From Paramacrobiotus richtersi (lineage: Eukaryota > Tardigrada > Eutardigrada > Parachela > Macrobiotidae), in assembly GCA_034698045.1 (NCBI GenBank), contig JAQGAU010000008.1, positions 1-64,000 of the forward strand: a stretch of DNA of 64,000 nucleotides, in the 5' to 3' direction. Position numbers and translations under genes: made by a program. Every line of letters begins with the position of its first letter. Positions within the stretch are counted from its first letter, which is position 1. This document shows positions 23,358-33,859 of this stretch, piece by piece. The notes beneath the pieces are model-generated. The model was not told the origin of the DNA, searched no databases, and saw nothing but the letters and a program-made list of their open reading frames with translations.

Positions 23358-24904
23358 ATGGCTGATTTAGCTAAAATAGTATTTTTGTTTTCATCAGGTA
23401 ATACTGACTGATCTAAGCTCTCTTAGCTTTAGCCTTTATTAGACTTACTGTTTCGCTCTTTCTCTAGTTTTACTGGCCGATTCAGTGCCGGATGGAAGGG
23501 AGTTCCTTAAGAACGAAACATCAACCACAGACCCATCATTTCTTTGCCCATCTGGAATTTCCGAATTCCAAGCATGCTGCAACTGGGAGAGATACGCAGC
23601 CCTAGATGACTACACTAACTCCACGGTATGGGAAAAACCTCAAGGACACAGCAATTTTCTGGAAAGGCCACATCCGGCGGAACTTTCGCACCACCCCTGT
23701 AAGGAAAAGAGATTCCATCTGAATATTTGGAAACCATATCATGATATTTATCTGCATTATTTTTGTTTGCAGGTTTAAAAACACTGTCTTCGGTCTGTGA
23801 AACTGGGGAACCCAGCGATTCCAGCCGGACAGCCATTTATCAAAGTGTTGGAAACAGCTGGGCTGATGGGACAGAAATCCGCTTGAAATTCTGGTACAAG
23901 ATCGATAGTCCGGATGATCCTAATTCCCGGTTGACCTTGTCGGTTATTACACCATTCCGCGACGTCCACACAATTTGGACTAGTTTGAAACCGTCAGTCC
24001 AGTGGGCCGAACAAGAAATTGTGATTAAGGAAATACAAGTGTATCAGATACGCTTTACAGCGGTACATAAATGCGACGATCGGTTCTGGCTTTCGGGAAT
24101 CACTGCCGAAAGAAGTACGTAGAAAAACATGTGAATGTTGAATAAGTAACGTGTAAAAGTGTATCACGTCATTCACGTGTTGGTAGCAGCTTTCAGCGCT
24201 GGTTACTGCTGTCATTCCGGTCTTTTGCCAATAACAGCAGAAATTTACTTTCGTAAAAGCTAAGAATCTAGCCATCATCTTCGACTCACGACAAGCTTGA
24301 GACTGCAATCTCCAGTCCGACCTATGACTTACCTTTTTTCCAGTTTGTCTACCACCTCTCTTTTTCCAGTTGCCTTAAGCAGTGATAACAGCTGCCTTCC
24401 GTCGACTACCACGAGAACTACTACTACAATCGCAACCACTACCACAACCTATCGCGATGAACTGCCACCCATCTTGACCATGCGCCCCAAACGTTTTCGA
24501 GCCACAAAACGTTGCGATTTCTGGACCGACTGTGATCCCCGTTTTGATATTCTGTACACCTGGATTGACGACAACGGAGTGCAGTGGTAACTGTCGGTCT
24601 GTCAACTGATAAAGCAGTAACACACGAACCGCATTGCAGGAGCCGTTCCCAGTATTTCGACGGAGGTAACGATGTTATGGACGTGACATTTCCCATATCG
24701 TATGGGTACTCAGTTGTTGTAGGGAAGGGCAGCCGCGCAAGAATGACGATCACAGTGACGGATGCTGACGTGTTTTTTGATGACCATCTTGAAACTTTTG
24801 TGGTTGAATACATTGTGCCGCACTGGCCACCTGGTGTTAAGGATACCCATTACGCGGCCAATGCGGCCGAGCTGTGGTATGAATTCAGGGTTTCATACCG
24901 CTAA
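23358..24904 (+). CDS. Secreted MAM-like / short linker / C2-like protein, array member C
   Basis: Exons 23358-23397, 23468-23698, 23773-24114, 24370-24586 and 24640-24904 (phases 1-1-1-2) encode 364 residues. Signal peptide split between exons 1 and 2 (MADLAKIVFLFSS, then VLLADS). MAM-like: 'FLCPSGI', 'ACCNW', 'SRTAIYQS', 'IRLKFWYK', 'VYQIRFTA', 'WLSGITA'. The Thr-rich linker has shrunk to about 15 residues after 'SCLPSTT'. C2-like: 'PPILTMRPKRFRATKRCD', 'CDPRFDILYTWID', and 'DADVFFDDHLETF', where the Gly of the IG pair seen in the other three is replaced by Glu. Closest to member D in linker and C2. Confidence 0.87.
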
Positions 24905-26134
24905 CAACAAGTTATGCGCTCATTGTTTGCTTAAAAAGCGTGAGGAAATATTATGCCTTACACCGAACAGTGATTTATTTTTGGCGCAGATCTCTGGTTT
25001 GATCGGGGATCACTGATTGAGGTACATTGCGTTTCCTAATTTTTTCTGCATCTGTAACTAGTTTGAATATGTCGGTAGATCCCTTAAACTGCTGAATAGA
25101 TTTTGGTTTCGGCTTAACTCATCTTGCCCCATCCAGCTCCTAGTTTTCTTGCGGGGGCGCCAGAATCCGTTTTCACTAGTTATACAAACACAGATTCGAG
25201 TAGGAGATTCTGCACCTTCTGGAGCAGTTACTTCCTAGAGGAAAAAATTGGTAGAGCGTAATCCAAAGGTCACCATAATATATAATAATGTACTGCTTTA
25301 TCTCAGAGTTTCAGTAATTATAGTATTTGTTAACGTTCACGTTAACAGCCTGACACTTAGCCGGATCACTTATGACGTTTTTTTATTTCTTTCTCTGAGA
25401 GATTTTCTCTGTAACTGAAATCGGCAGCTAGTAACCGCAAACGGAAAGTATTTGACTTTAACAGAAATCTGTGTTCACGTGTTTATCGGAATACGTTATC
25501 AGATTTCCAGTATGTCGTGAACGTGGAGCGTGCAAGATGGCGTGTACCAGAGAATGCAAATACGTCGGTCCTATCATTTCATTCAGTAATTCGCACAGCG
25601 ACAGTGGCAAGTAAAAAATGTAGGGCTGTTTCTGATTTCCAGTCTTCATTCTGTGTCTTTTCATCCGGCGTTGAAAGCGTAAATCGCTGTTTATCATATC
25701 TCTGTTTCGTACAAAGACACTGACATTCCATAACCGCGACAAACGCATCAAGGTGCAAACGTGAGTTCAAAGGTAGTACATATGCTTAAAGGAATAACTG
25801 GAAAACGATAGATATCACCGTACTCTTCAATTAGATAGGTTTGTCATTAGCATAAAACCTACACGTCTGGAGACGTCTTATGTAACCAGTTTATTTAGGT
25901 ACGTGTACAGATGTGAGCAACGGCTTTTAACTGATTGCTGAGAAGTGAACTGAACAACCGATATCAGACAATGAACTTCAGGAAATGCAGATTGCGATTA
26001 CAGAAATAAAAGCGACAAAGCCTCGTGGTTATTGCAGAGCGATGCGGTCTGGCGGTGTTTGCTAGTAACAAAACGGTTGCATCTGACCGGCGGTGCGCGT
26101 TAGAGTTATATATATCGTCCCATCGAACGGTAAA
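24905..26134. other. Spacer between array genes C and D
   Basis: About 1.23 kb, the largest gap in the array. Frames at 25458-25751 (minus) and 25517-25723 (plus) overlap each other and show no domain or splice support. A TATA-like ttatatatat is at about 26106, 25-30 nt before the gene D ATG. Confidence 0.5.
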
Positions 26135-27561
26135 ATGGCTCGAATCGGTGGTGTCTCTTTAATCATCTCAGGTATAGCAAGAGTATGTAAACACGTACGG
26201 CGCTGTTATAATGTTTTTTTGTTGTGTTGCAGTTATTGCGCTCTTGAATCTTTTCGCCTCGCAAGCGAAAAGCATTGATAAGGAAGTGGAACGCGCACTC
26301 TTCATTTGTCCATCCGAAGTATCGGCTCCACAGGCATGTTGCAAGTGGGGGCCCTTCGCTGCGCTAACCGATGATACCGACGCGACTGTTTGGGAAAAGC
26401 CCGCGGGAAGTAGTAACTTTATGGAAATACCACATCCACAGGAGGTTCCACATGATGCATGTAAGGAAGTTAACTTAATGTATGACAATGGCCAGCTTAC
26501 ATTTTTAATATTGGATCCTTAATGCTGTATAGCAATAAAAACGCTGTCTTCCGTGTGTGAAAGCACTGAAGCGAGCGATGCCAGCCGGTCAGCCATTTAC
26601 CAGAGTACGGGAGCTCACTGGGACGCTGGGCAACCAGTTCGTCTGACATTCTCGTACAAGATCGATGCAAAAGACAACGCAAATGCCGCCCTCACCGTGT
26701 CAGCTATTACGAAATCACGCAACGTCAAGGTGGTATGGACGGGGACGGGGACAGAACCCAGGGGCGAGTGGACGTCGCAACAAGTAGTCGTTCAAGAAAA
26801 CGAAGTTTACCAGATACGGTTCACGGCAACACACCTGTGCTCTACCACCTCTGGAATCTCTGGGATAACTGCAGCTAAAAGTACGCGTATAAGTTAATAA
26901 TTATAATAATGTATGTTTACTACAGTAGTCTCTAGATGACGGAGTGTGCTTATCGCCGTTTTTTTTTTTGCTTTCCTGCTAAAACAATACGAATGTTCTT
27001 TCTTGCAGTGGAGGTAGCTGGGGATGACAGTTGCCTTCCCACGACCACAACGACCACCACGACAACGACCACAACTACGGCGACATCCACCCGCGTTGAG
27101 CTGCCCCCAATTCTGACCATGCGTGTGTTGCGCTTTCGATCAGAGATGAAGTGCGACGGATGGCCGTATAGTAAATGCGATCCACTCTTCGATATCACAT
27201 ACACCTGGATTAACGAAAAAGGCGAATTACGGTATGCCACGCACGGATATGAGATTCGGATGTCGAAACTTCAAATGCTATAAGCGCTATTTTCAGACAA
27301 CAATCACAATCCTACGATGGAGGTGAAGATGTGATAACCGTCAACTTCCCATCATCTATCAGCTATTCCGGCGCGGTGCGAAAGGGGAGCCGCGCAAGTA
27401 TAAAAATCGTCGCGACGGATGAGGATGTGTGGTACGATGATCATATTGGAGAATTCGTGTTCGGATACGATGTACCTAACGCACCAGCAGCTGCAAGGAC
27501 GGTCTCTTATGCTACCAACGGAGCGGAGATGTGGGTTGAATTTAGTATTTTATTCCGATAA
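26135..27561 (+). CDS. Secreted MAM-like / short linker / C2-like protein, array member D
   Basis: Exons 26135-26171, 26233-26460, 26533-26880, 27009-27231 and 27297-27561 (phases 1-1-1-2) encode 366 residues. Signal peptide MARIGGVSLIIS followed by VIALLNLFASQAKS. MAM-like: 'FICPSEV', 'ACCKW', 'SRSAIYQS', 'VRLTFSYK' (Ser in place of the Trp found in the other three), 'VYQIRFTA', 'GISGITA'. A linker of about 15 Thr follows 'SCLPTTT'. C2-like: 'PPILTMRVLRFRSEMKCD', 'CDPLFDITYTWIN', 'TDEDVWYDDHIGEF'. It shares the eight-cysteine pattern and 265-nt last exon of the other members. The lost Trp sits in the most conserved MAM strand, so D may be diverging functionally. Confidence 0.87.
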
Positions 27562-27622
27562 AGCGCTGCAGTTACGCATGCGTGATCGTTCCTACAAATA
27601 AAAACATGCAGAAAAATCCGCT

Positions 27623-28577
27623 TTAGGATATCTGAGAAGTAAGCGCCTTCTGAACGGTATCGTAGACTTGCTCAATTTCACGACTGGCATCCACCTAGAA
27701 TCAGAATTTTTTTCGTGGTCAAAAATAATAAAAAAAGCTGTGGCGTGTAATGACATACTCGAACAACAAACTGCTGCATTTGCATGTCCTTAACCATGGG
27801 AGCCGTATACTTGACAAAGTACTGTATTCGTTTGCATACGGTATCTGGTTTGTCTTCCGGGCGGGTGCCGTGTTTGCTGCGTGTTGCTGTACGGTCGGCT
27901 AGCACGGTATCCGCACATTCTAAGATGACGACCACCGCAGCCTTTCCAAACTGCAGTTGTAAAGATTGTGGTTATCAGCTGTCACTTGCTTTTTAGCTGT
28001 TTCACATGAGCGTACATCTGCTTCGAAGTAAGTCCGTTGTTCAGGATCTCTCGGATACCCGTGGATTATGTACGGCTGCTTCCGCTGCAGATGCTTGAAC
28101 AAGTTCTCCCTAAGAACTTCGTGCACATCCCGCTGTAAAAGAATGAAAAAATGCTGAGATTGTATTGTGCCATTTTGTAAATAAAGGTAAATTTACGGAA
28201 TCACATAAATATCCTATATCGACATTCAATTTACAACGTTTTCCACGCGGAGTATCGTGAACAGCTTCCTGTCGCATCAGCTGACCCATGGAGAGATGGG
28301 TATAACCAAGTCGCTCGGCGACCATTTCACAGATGGCCGCCTTTCCTGCAGACGGTCCTCCTGTTTCAAACGAGCAAGTACGTCAGAATGCGTTGATGTA
28401 TCAGTATCGATGACTCGTAATGTCAAGTACCCAGAACGAGCACTAATGGTAATCCAGATCTCTGGATAGCGATCGACTCCGACGTTCGTGTCTGAAATGG
28501 TATGCAATGCGGTAAAGGTACATACTGCGCTCAAAAAAACGGGTTAGAGAGACCTGGTTCCATGTTCGAAATGTCAT
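27623..28577 (-). CDS. Adenylate kinase (AK1/AK5-type)
   Basis: Exons on the minus strand: (28554-28577 tentative), 28431-28491, 28197-28360, 28016-28132, 27759-27950 and 27623-27694; about 209 residues if the start is right. The P-loop is 'LGGPSAGKAAICEM' rebuilt across a phase-1 intron, against GGPGSGKGT in the family. The NMP-binding segment 'LSMGQLMR' replaces LSTGDLLR. 'IIHGYPRDPEQ' replaces the usual DGYPR/DGFPR, and the LID contains 'RSKHGTRPEDK'. The family balances ATP, AMP and ADP in the cytosol or flagellum. The Asp to His change and the altered P-loop could affect AMP handling. The first exon is weak because its donor (gtctct) is poor; the rest is firm. Confidence 0.85.
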
Positions 28578-28817
28578 TGTTTGTGGAAACGTGCTTGCAG
28601 TGCGATAAAGAAACTCAAGAGATAACTACAGTATGTTGCTAAAGCGAGAATGAATAACGTGCTGGTTGGCTGCTGTGTAAAGTGTACCGTAGTTCGCGCG
28701 TGACCTTTGCTTCAGTACTGAACTAGGGATAAAAAACAGCAAATATGGTTATAAAAAACAACACACAGGTGTAACTTTTCATTTCGCTTCTAAGCAACGT
28801 GGACAGAATAATCGTTA

Positions 28818-31800
28818 TTACGCAATCTCAGCTGTCTCGAAAGCTTGCATTGTCTTCATCAGATCCAAAGCATCAGATAACGGAAAAAAGGACGGCAGCG
28901 ACAGGTAGCGCTTAAACCATTTTTTATGGGTGTTGTTAGGCACAGGTCCATCGCATGCTTTGCGAAGCAGTTCTTCGAAATGCCGCACGGCTGCATCGTA
29001 GCGCTTAACCTCGTGGTCGACATCGTCCGCTCGTAACAGAGCCCTTCTCAACGTATCCTCCGGTAAGGGAAGTTTCCTCTTCTGTCTACGGACCGATTTA
29101 ATCAAATGGCGAAAATCCGTCCACATTCCTCTGCGCATACTCCCTTCGTAGCACTCTTGAATCTTTTTCATTCTGGCTTGTTGTACCAGCCGTCGCTCCA
29201 CTGTCGCCACCGACTGAAACTGACTGATCTGCATTTCTCGCGCTTGTTTCTTAATCTGCTTGGTTAACCCGCGCATTAGATGCTCACGTTTTTCGCTGAG
29301 GAACGATTCAAGCAGAAAGGTTACTTGTGACATCATTCGTAAGAGACGACGTTCTGGTGTTTTGGATAATGCCTCGGCGGCTTCTTGAGCCTGCTTACGA
29401 GCAACTTCCATGGAATCAACAAACAGCAGAGGGAATAAGTCTCGTTGTTTCGTCTTGTCGTCAGTGGGCTGCATAAGCATAACAGGAGGAACAACGTTCG
29501 AAACGGCAAGAATTGTTGTCTCGTGTTTCTTTACCGTTGGTGGGGTAGCTTCTTTTCTCACCGAACTAGCAACGGAGGGACTAATCTCCAGAGTAGGCGA
29601 TCTTAATACTGGAATCAAATAATGTTCAGCTTTGTTAGAATGGGACGGCGATTCTACTGCGGGAGATTGATGCTGGCTTCTATAGGACGAACTGCGTGGA
29701 TCAAAAGCATCCGAATGGTTTGAAGGGTGTGAAGCAGCCACGGATGACCTTTTAGAGAAGACAGAAAAACCACTCCTGCTTTTAGTAGAGAGCATAGCCG
29801 GTGCACTCCGACAGGATAAGCTTGATAACGTAATACGTCGAAGGCTCCTGGGGTCGTCTTCTTCCAGTTCGAGCTCACTTTTCAGTCGTCTTGACTGCGC
29901 CATAATGGCTCTAATCCTTGGATCCATAAAACAGTAGTCTTTCCTGAATAAGCCTCTGTTTTCTGCCAACAAATCTTTTTTTAGTTCGCTCTTTTTGGAG
30001 ACCAGAGTTTCCGGATGTATTGGGTTTTCTTCAAGCGGCTGGGGTGATTCTACCAATTCTTGACGTGTTTCCTTTAAAACCCCTGTTAAAGCGTCTACCA
30101 GCTCCCGTGTCGATTCATTCTTGCGAGACGGATCAGTTGCCACCAGCAGACGTTCCTCATCTTGTTTAGCAGCGTGCTGCAGCATTTTAACAGCCCGAAG
30201 TTGCAGCGCTTCCAGAACGTCTGTTGGCGTTGGATCTACCAGCCAAACATTATGGATTTCTCGGAAGCGTCTTCTGAGGAATTTTTCATAATCTGTTCGG
30301 TCACCCTGAGAAGTGGGGACGGCACTGGGTTCCTTCTTCGGTTTCCTATGATCAAAGATGTTTGCTTCCGAGTATAGATGCGGTGAATTGGCGACTTCGT
30401 GGAGCGCGTTTTTGGCGTTTTCATTCAGCCGATGTATGTCATTGTCCTTCACTAGAGCTTCGGCAGCAAGTAGATTATGGGAGTGTTGTGGTTGGGAATA
30501 CTGATTTAGCTCGAACTGAGGTGAATTATGGGGGACACCGGCATTCGAATTTTCCAAAATGGCCGGAGATTGTGATCGGTACTTTGCCAGCTCTCTTTCC
30601 AAGTCACGGAGTTCTTTGGCTTGAAGCTGCAATCTACTGGTCTCCTCAGGGGAAAATCGCAGTGAAATCGTCGCTGGTGGTGGACTCATTGGGGAAAGCG
30701 ATTTCATGAAGGACGTCGTCGGATCATTTGGGGCCAAGTTATATAAATCTGGTAGATGAACTTCCGCATCATTTTCGCTGAAACGGTTATGTTTGGATGG
30801 AGAATATCGCGGAGTAAATGGACTGGCACCATCCCTTAAAGACAACCTTTTAACGGCAGCATCAGTTGATATTCTGCGGCTACTCGGAGCTTGCTTGGCC
30901 AGACGTTCCATTTGCTCTGCAGACGTTAAGATTTCTGGTTCTGCAGGCGCTTGCTCGAGTTCAACACGGTCGACCAGCGCAAAATCAGCAGTTCGATAGT
31001 AGCCAAACACACGTAAGACCTTTTTGATGTCCTGCAAAATTTCAGCTAATAGAGTTTGGTCCGCCACCGATTCGGCTAAAAATTACCAGCCAACGGCTTT
31101 GTGCGTATAACTTTTCCAGCCGCTGTTGGATACGCCAAGCAAGGATTAACCGCTCCGGGAACACGGCATGCCAGTTGCACGTTTGACCGGGAACATCGCA
31201 GACTTCCGTGCCAATATCCTCCGGTGGCATGATTGGCTGGGGATTATTCTTCCGCACGTGCTGGCGTATCGCATTGAATGGTTCATTTTTCGGCGCGATA
31301 CTGTCTTTAATGAAACCGGTTTTAGTTGTTCGGCCAGTTCCGGAAGCGAACGAAGCAAACGACTGTACAGGCTTTGACTTGGTTTGAAAATCTGCGAAAT
31401 TGAAACAATGCATTTCGAAGAAAATCCTGTGAGTGACATTAGTGATCCTTACCTTCGACTTCCATGCAATATCGTAACCGTACTCTTCGCTCTTTGATCC
31501 AAGCGCGCATGCCTTTGCGAAGCTCTTTGAAAGTCACAGCTTCTCGCGTGGCCTCATCCATTTCAACCATCATGTCCAGGATAGTGGTTTCCGTTACCTT
31601 ATCCACGCCCATCTAAAGAACTGCAAGGAGCATTAATTAAATTCCTAATAAAACGGAATCACATCGAGCATTTCACTTGAAACCAGACAAAGATACTGCC
31701 GAAAGCAGAAAACCGAGCAAGGTATGCTTGCATTCAGCGCTCCCGTTTCAGTATAATATGGCTTTGAAAATGACGGACAGAAACTGAATGCAAGCTCAGT

Positions 31801-33301
31801 GCCGTACCTTTTCACAAAGTTTCTGCACTTTGGACATATCGAGTTTCCATGTTTTGTTTTTGTCGGCGTAGCTGAACAGATCCGACAAACGCCAGCGTTT
31901 TCTAGCAGTCATGTCAGCGAACAGTTTCATGAGATGCGGCGTTGGAAGGGTTGGCCCATCTTCAATTACCGGATCATCCGCAGAAAGTTCCACTGCGTCA
32001 TCGTACAATTCGATTGTGTACTTTTCAAAGGCATGCTTTCTCAGCAGCGTTAACTCGTCGACGGTGTAGTATTCATAGTGACCCTTCTTGACAGCAACCG
32101 GGCGCTTCTTCGCTTCTAACGCTAGCCGCGACTCCGATATGTCTGACCCAGATGACATACCGGAGACAATTGTGCTCTGCGTGAAGTATTCTTGCGGTGT
32201 GCCCTTTCTGTTGCTTGCCGTGATCTGCGTCTTCTCGGATCTGGCGGTTACCTTCCGCCTCTTTGCTTTATTCGTGGTTTCTGGTGCGTCAGATTCAGAT
32301 GCGTTTTCATCTGGCGTTTGTGGAAGAGCTTCATCCTCGAGATCAGCATGAGCCATTGCGGTAGCTCTGGAGTTTCGCTTAAGTGTTGATTTACGAAGGG
32401 TATAACTCCTTGCGCGGCTTTTCCGTACCCGTGATATTCCCCTCTTCGTTTGCGTTCCATACTTTTTAGTACGTGTGCTCTTCCGTTTCGTTGGTTTTTT
32501 CAGCGAAAAATCTGCGCCGAGAGAGGCAGATGACGGAGACAGCAATGTGGAACACCGTTTCCGACCAAGAAGTCTCGCCATCTCCCATAGTATCGCTTTT
32601 GACTTTTCGTTATGCAGGGTATTAAATACGGCCGGAAAATTTTGATTTCGAGCGACAGATACCACGGATATTGTGCTGTATATATAATCTGCTGCGGTAC
32701 GATCTTGTGGAATAACTGACTCGCGGACTGTATGCGATGACAGATCAGGGGGACTTTGCTCATCGAAAAAGACGGGCAACGAATACTTCTGTAAATCGGG
32801 AAGATTCGTTCGGTAGCGAGAATGGCTAATTTTCTTATGTGCCCATTCCAGATGGTGTCTCAGATTGGATTCAATGTCGAAACGTAGTGACTGATAAACG
32901 CGCTGCGTGAAAGGGCATCTGTGTGTAGCTTCGTCTAACCATTCAAAAACTGCGTCGACTCCAATGGAATCGTTGAACTGCTTCCGCAGATTAGACGTTG
33001 CAGCTTCGTACTGGTGCCAGAGCTGGGCAAGGGTCATGTAGCGAATGCCTTTTGGAACCGCGTCAGACGGAAACTCCGAACCTGGCTTTTCGTCTCCACG
33101 TTCAGAGATTCGTGTTGGTGATGCTGCATGTGCTGCACGAGACACAGTAGCTGCATCAGCAGACAGCGGGGATGCGAAGTTTAGGCTGGGAAGGATAAGA
33201 TATTGACGGTGGGCCTTTATCAGAGGGAACAGGGTACTTGGCAAGGCCCAAGCGATGTACTGTAGCGGCTCTGGTTTTACTTCCTCTTCCGAATCTTCCA
33301 T
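28818..33301 (-). CDS. Large unnamed protein with degenerate EF-hand pair
   Basis: Exons 31808-33301, 31453-31612, 31134-31391 and 28818-31075 (minus strand) join in phases 0, 1 and 1 to give 1389 residues. The join 31134/31075 depends on a gtatcc donor that yields a 58-nt intron; without it the third exon stops at 31042-31044. Residues about 470-550 look like two EF-hands: a loop 'ADKNKTWKLDMS' and 'MDEATREAVTFKEL', both lacking some Ca ligands. Around residues 265-340 is a very basic Lys/Arg/Ser tract ('KKPTKRKSTRTKK'). The final exon is Ser/Pro-rich, then helical and basic, ending 'MKTMQAFETAEIA'. I do not recognise the family; long EF-hand proteins of this kind are often axonemal, which is only a hint. 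Confidence 0.75.
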
Positions 33302-33859
33302 GAAAGGTGGATTTAAACCAGCAGGTAATAATATTAATTAATCATGAAATACAACACTGACTGACTGGCGTGCATGCGGCTTAGTCGCAGACTCGCAGTC
33401 GTACCGCAAAAGATTGCACACAGTTACGAGCCTGCCTTGGTACAACGCGTGTGAGACGCTTCAATGGCAATCTTTTTATATGCGGCTCACGACTTGGCGG
33501 CTGTGCGTGCGTGCGTGAAGAGTGCGACGGCGAAAAATCCCGCAATTCAAAATCGAAAAATCGATGCCTTTTGTTGCCGTGGTTACGCTAAAATTTGCTT
33601 GAACTAAACTTCTTTCGTTATTGGACTATAATTTGTGTACAGGAACATATATTTGGTTTGAGTATTCGTGCAGACTGAATTGCCCGATAAAATGTTAGTA
33701 TAATTGTAGAAGTTGAAACCCAACGAATTGTAAGACAAACCGTCTACAATAATAATAACCATCTTGGCCTGAACTCAGCATGTAAAAACTCTGGAGCCCT
33801 TACTTCGAGATATCGGCTGGTTTCTGATTTTCTGACTTCACGAAATCTATGGGGAAACC
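33302..33859. other. Divergent intergenic region between EF-hand and RING genes
   Basis: About 560 bp between two genes transcribed away from each other, so it may act as a shared promoter. No TATA box or repeat is obvious. Confidence 0.5.

Noticed and set aside
28277-28534. The open frame 28277-28534 (minus) as its own protein
   Set aside because: It runs through two real adenylate kinase exons in a wrong frame; the P-loop appears only after splicing in the other frame.
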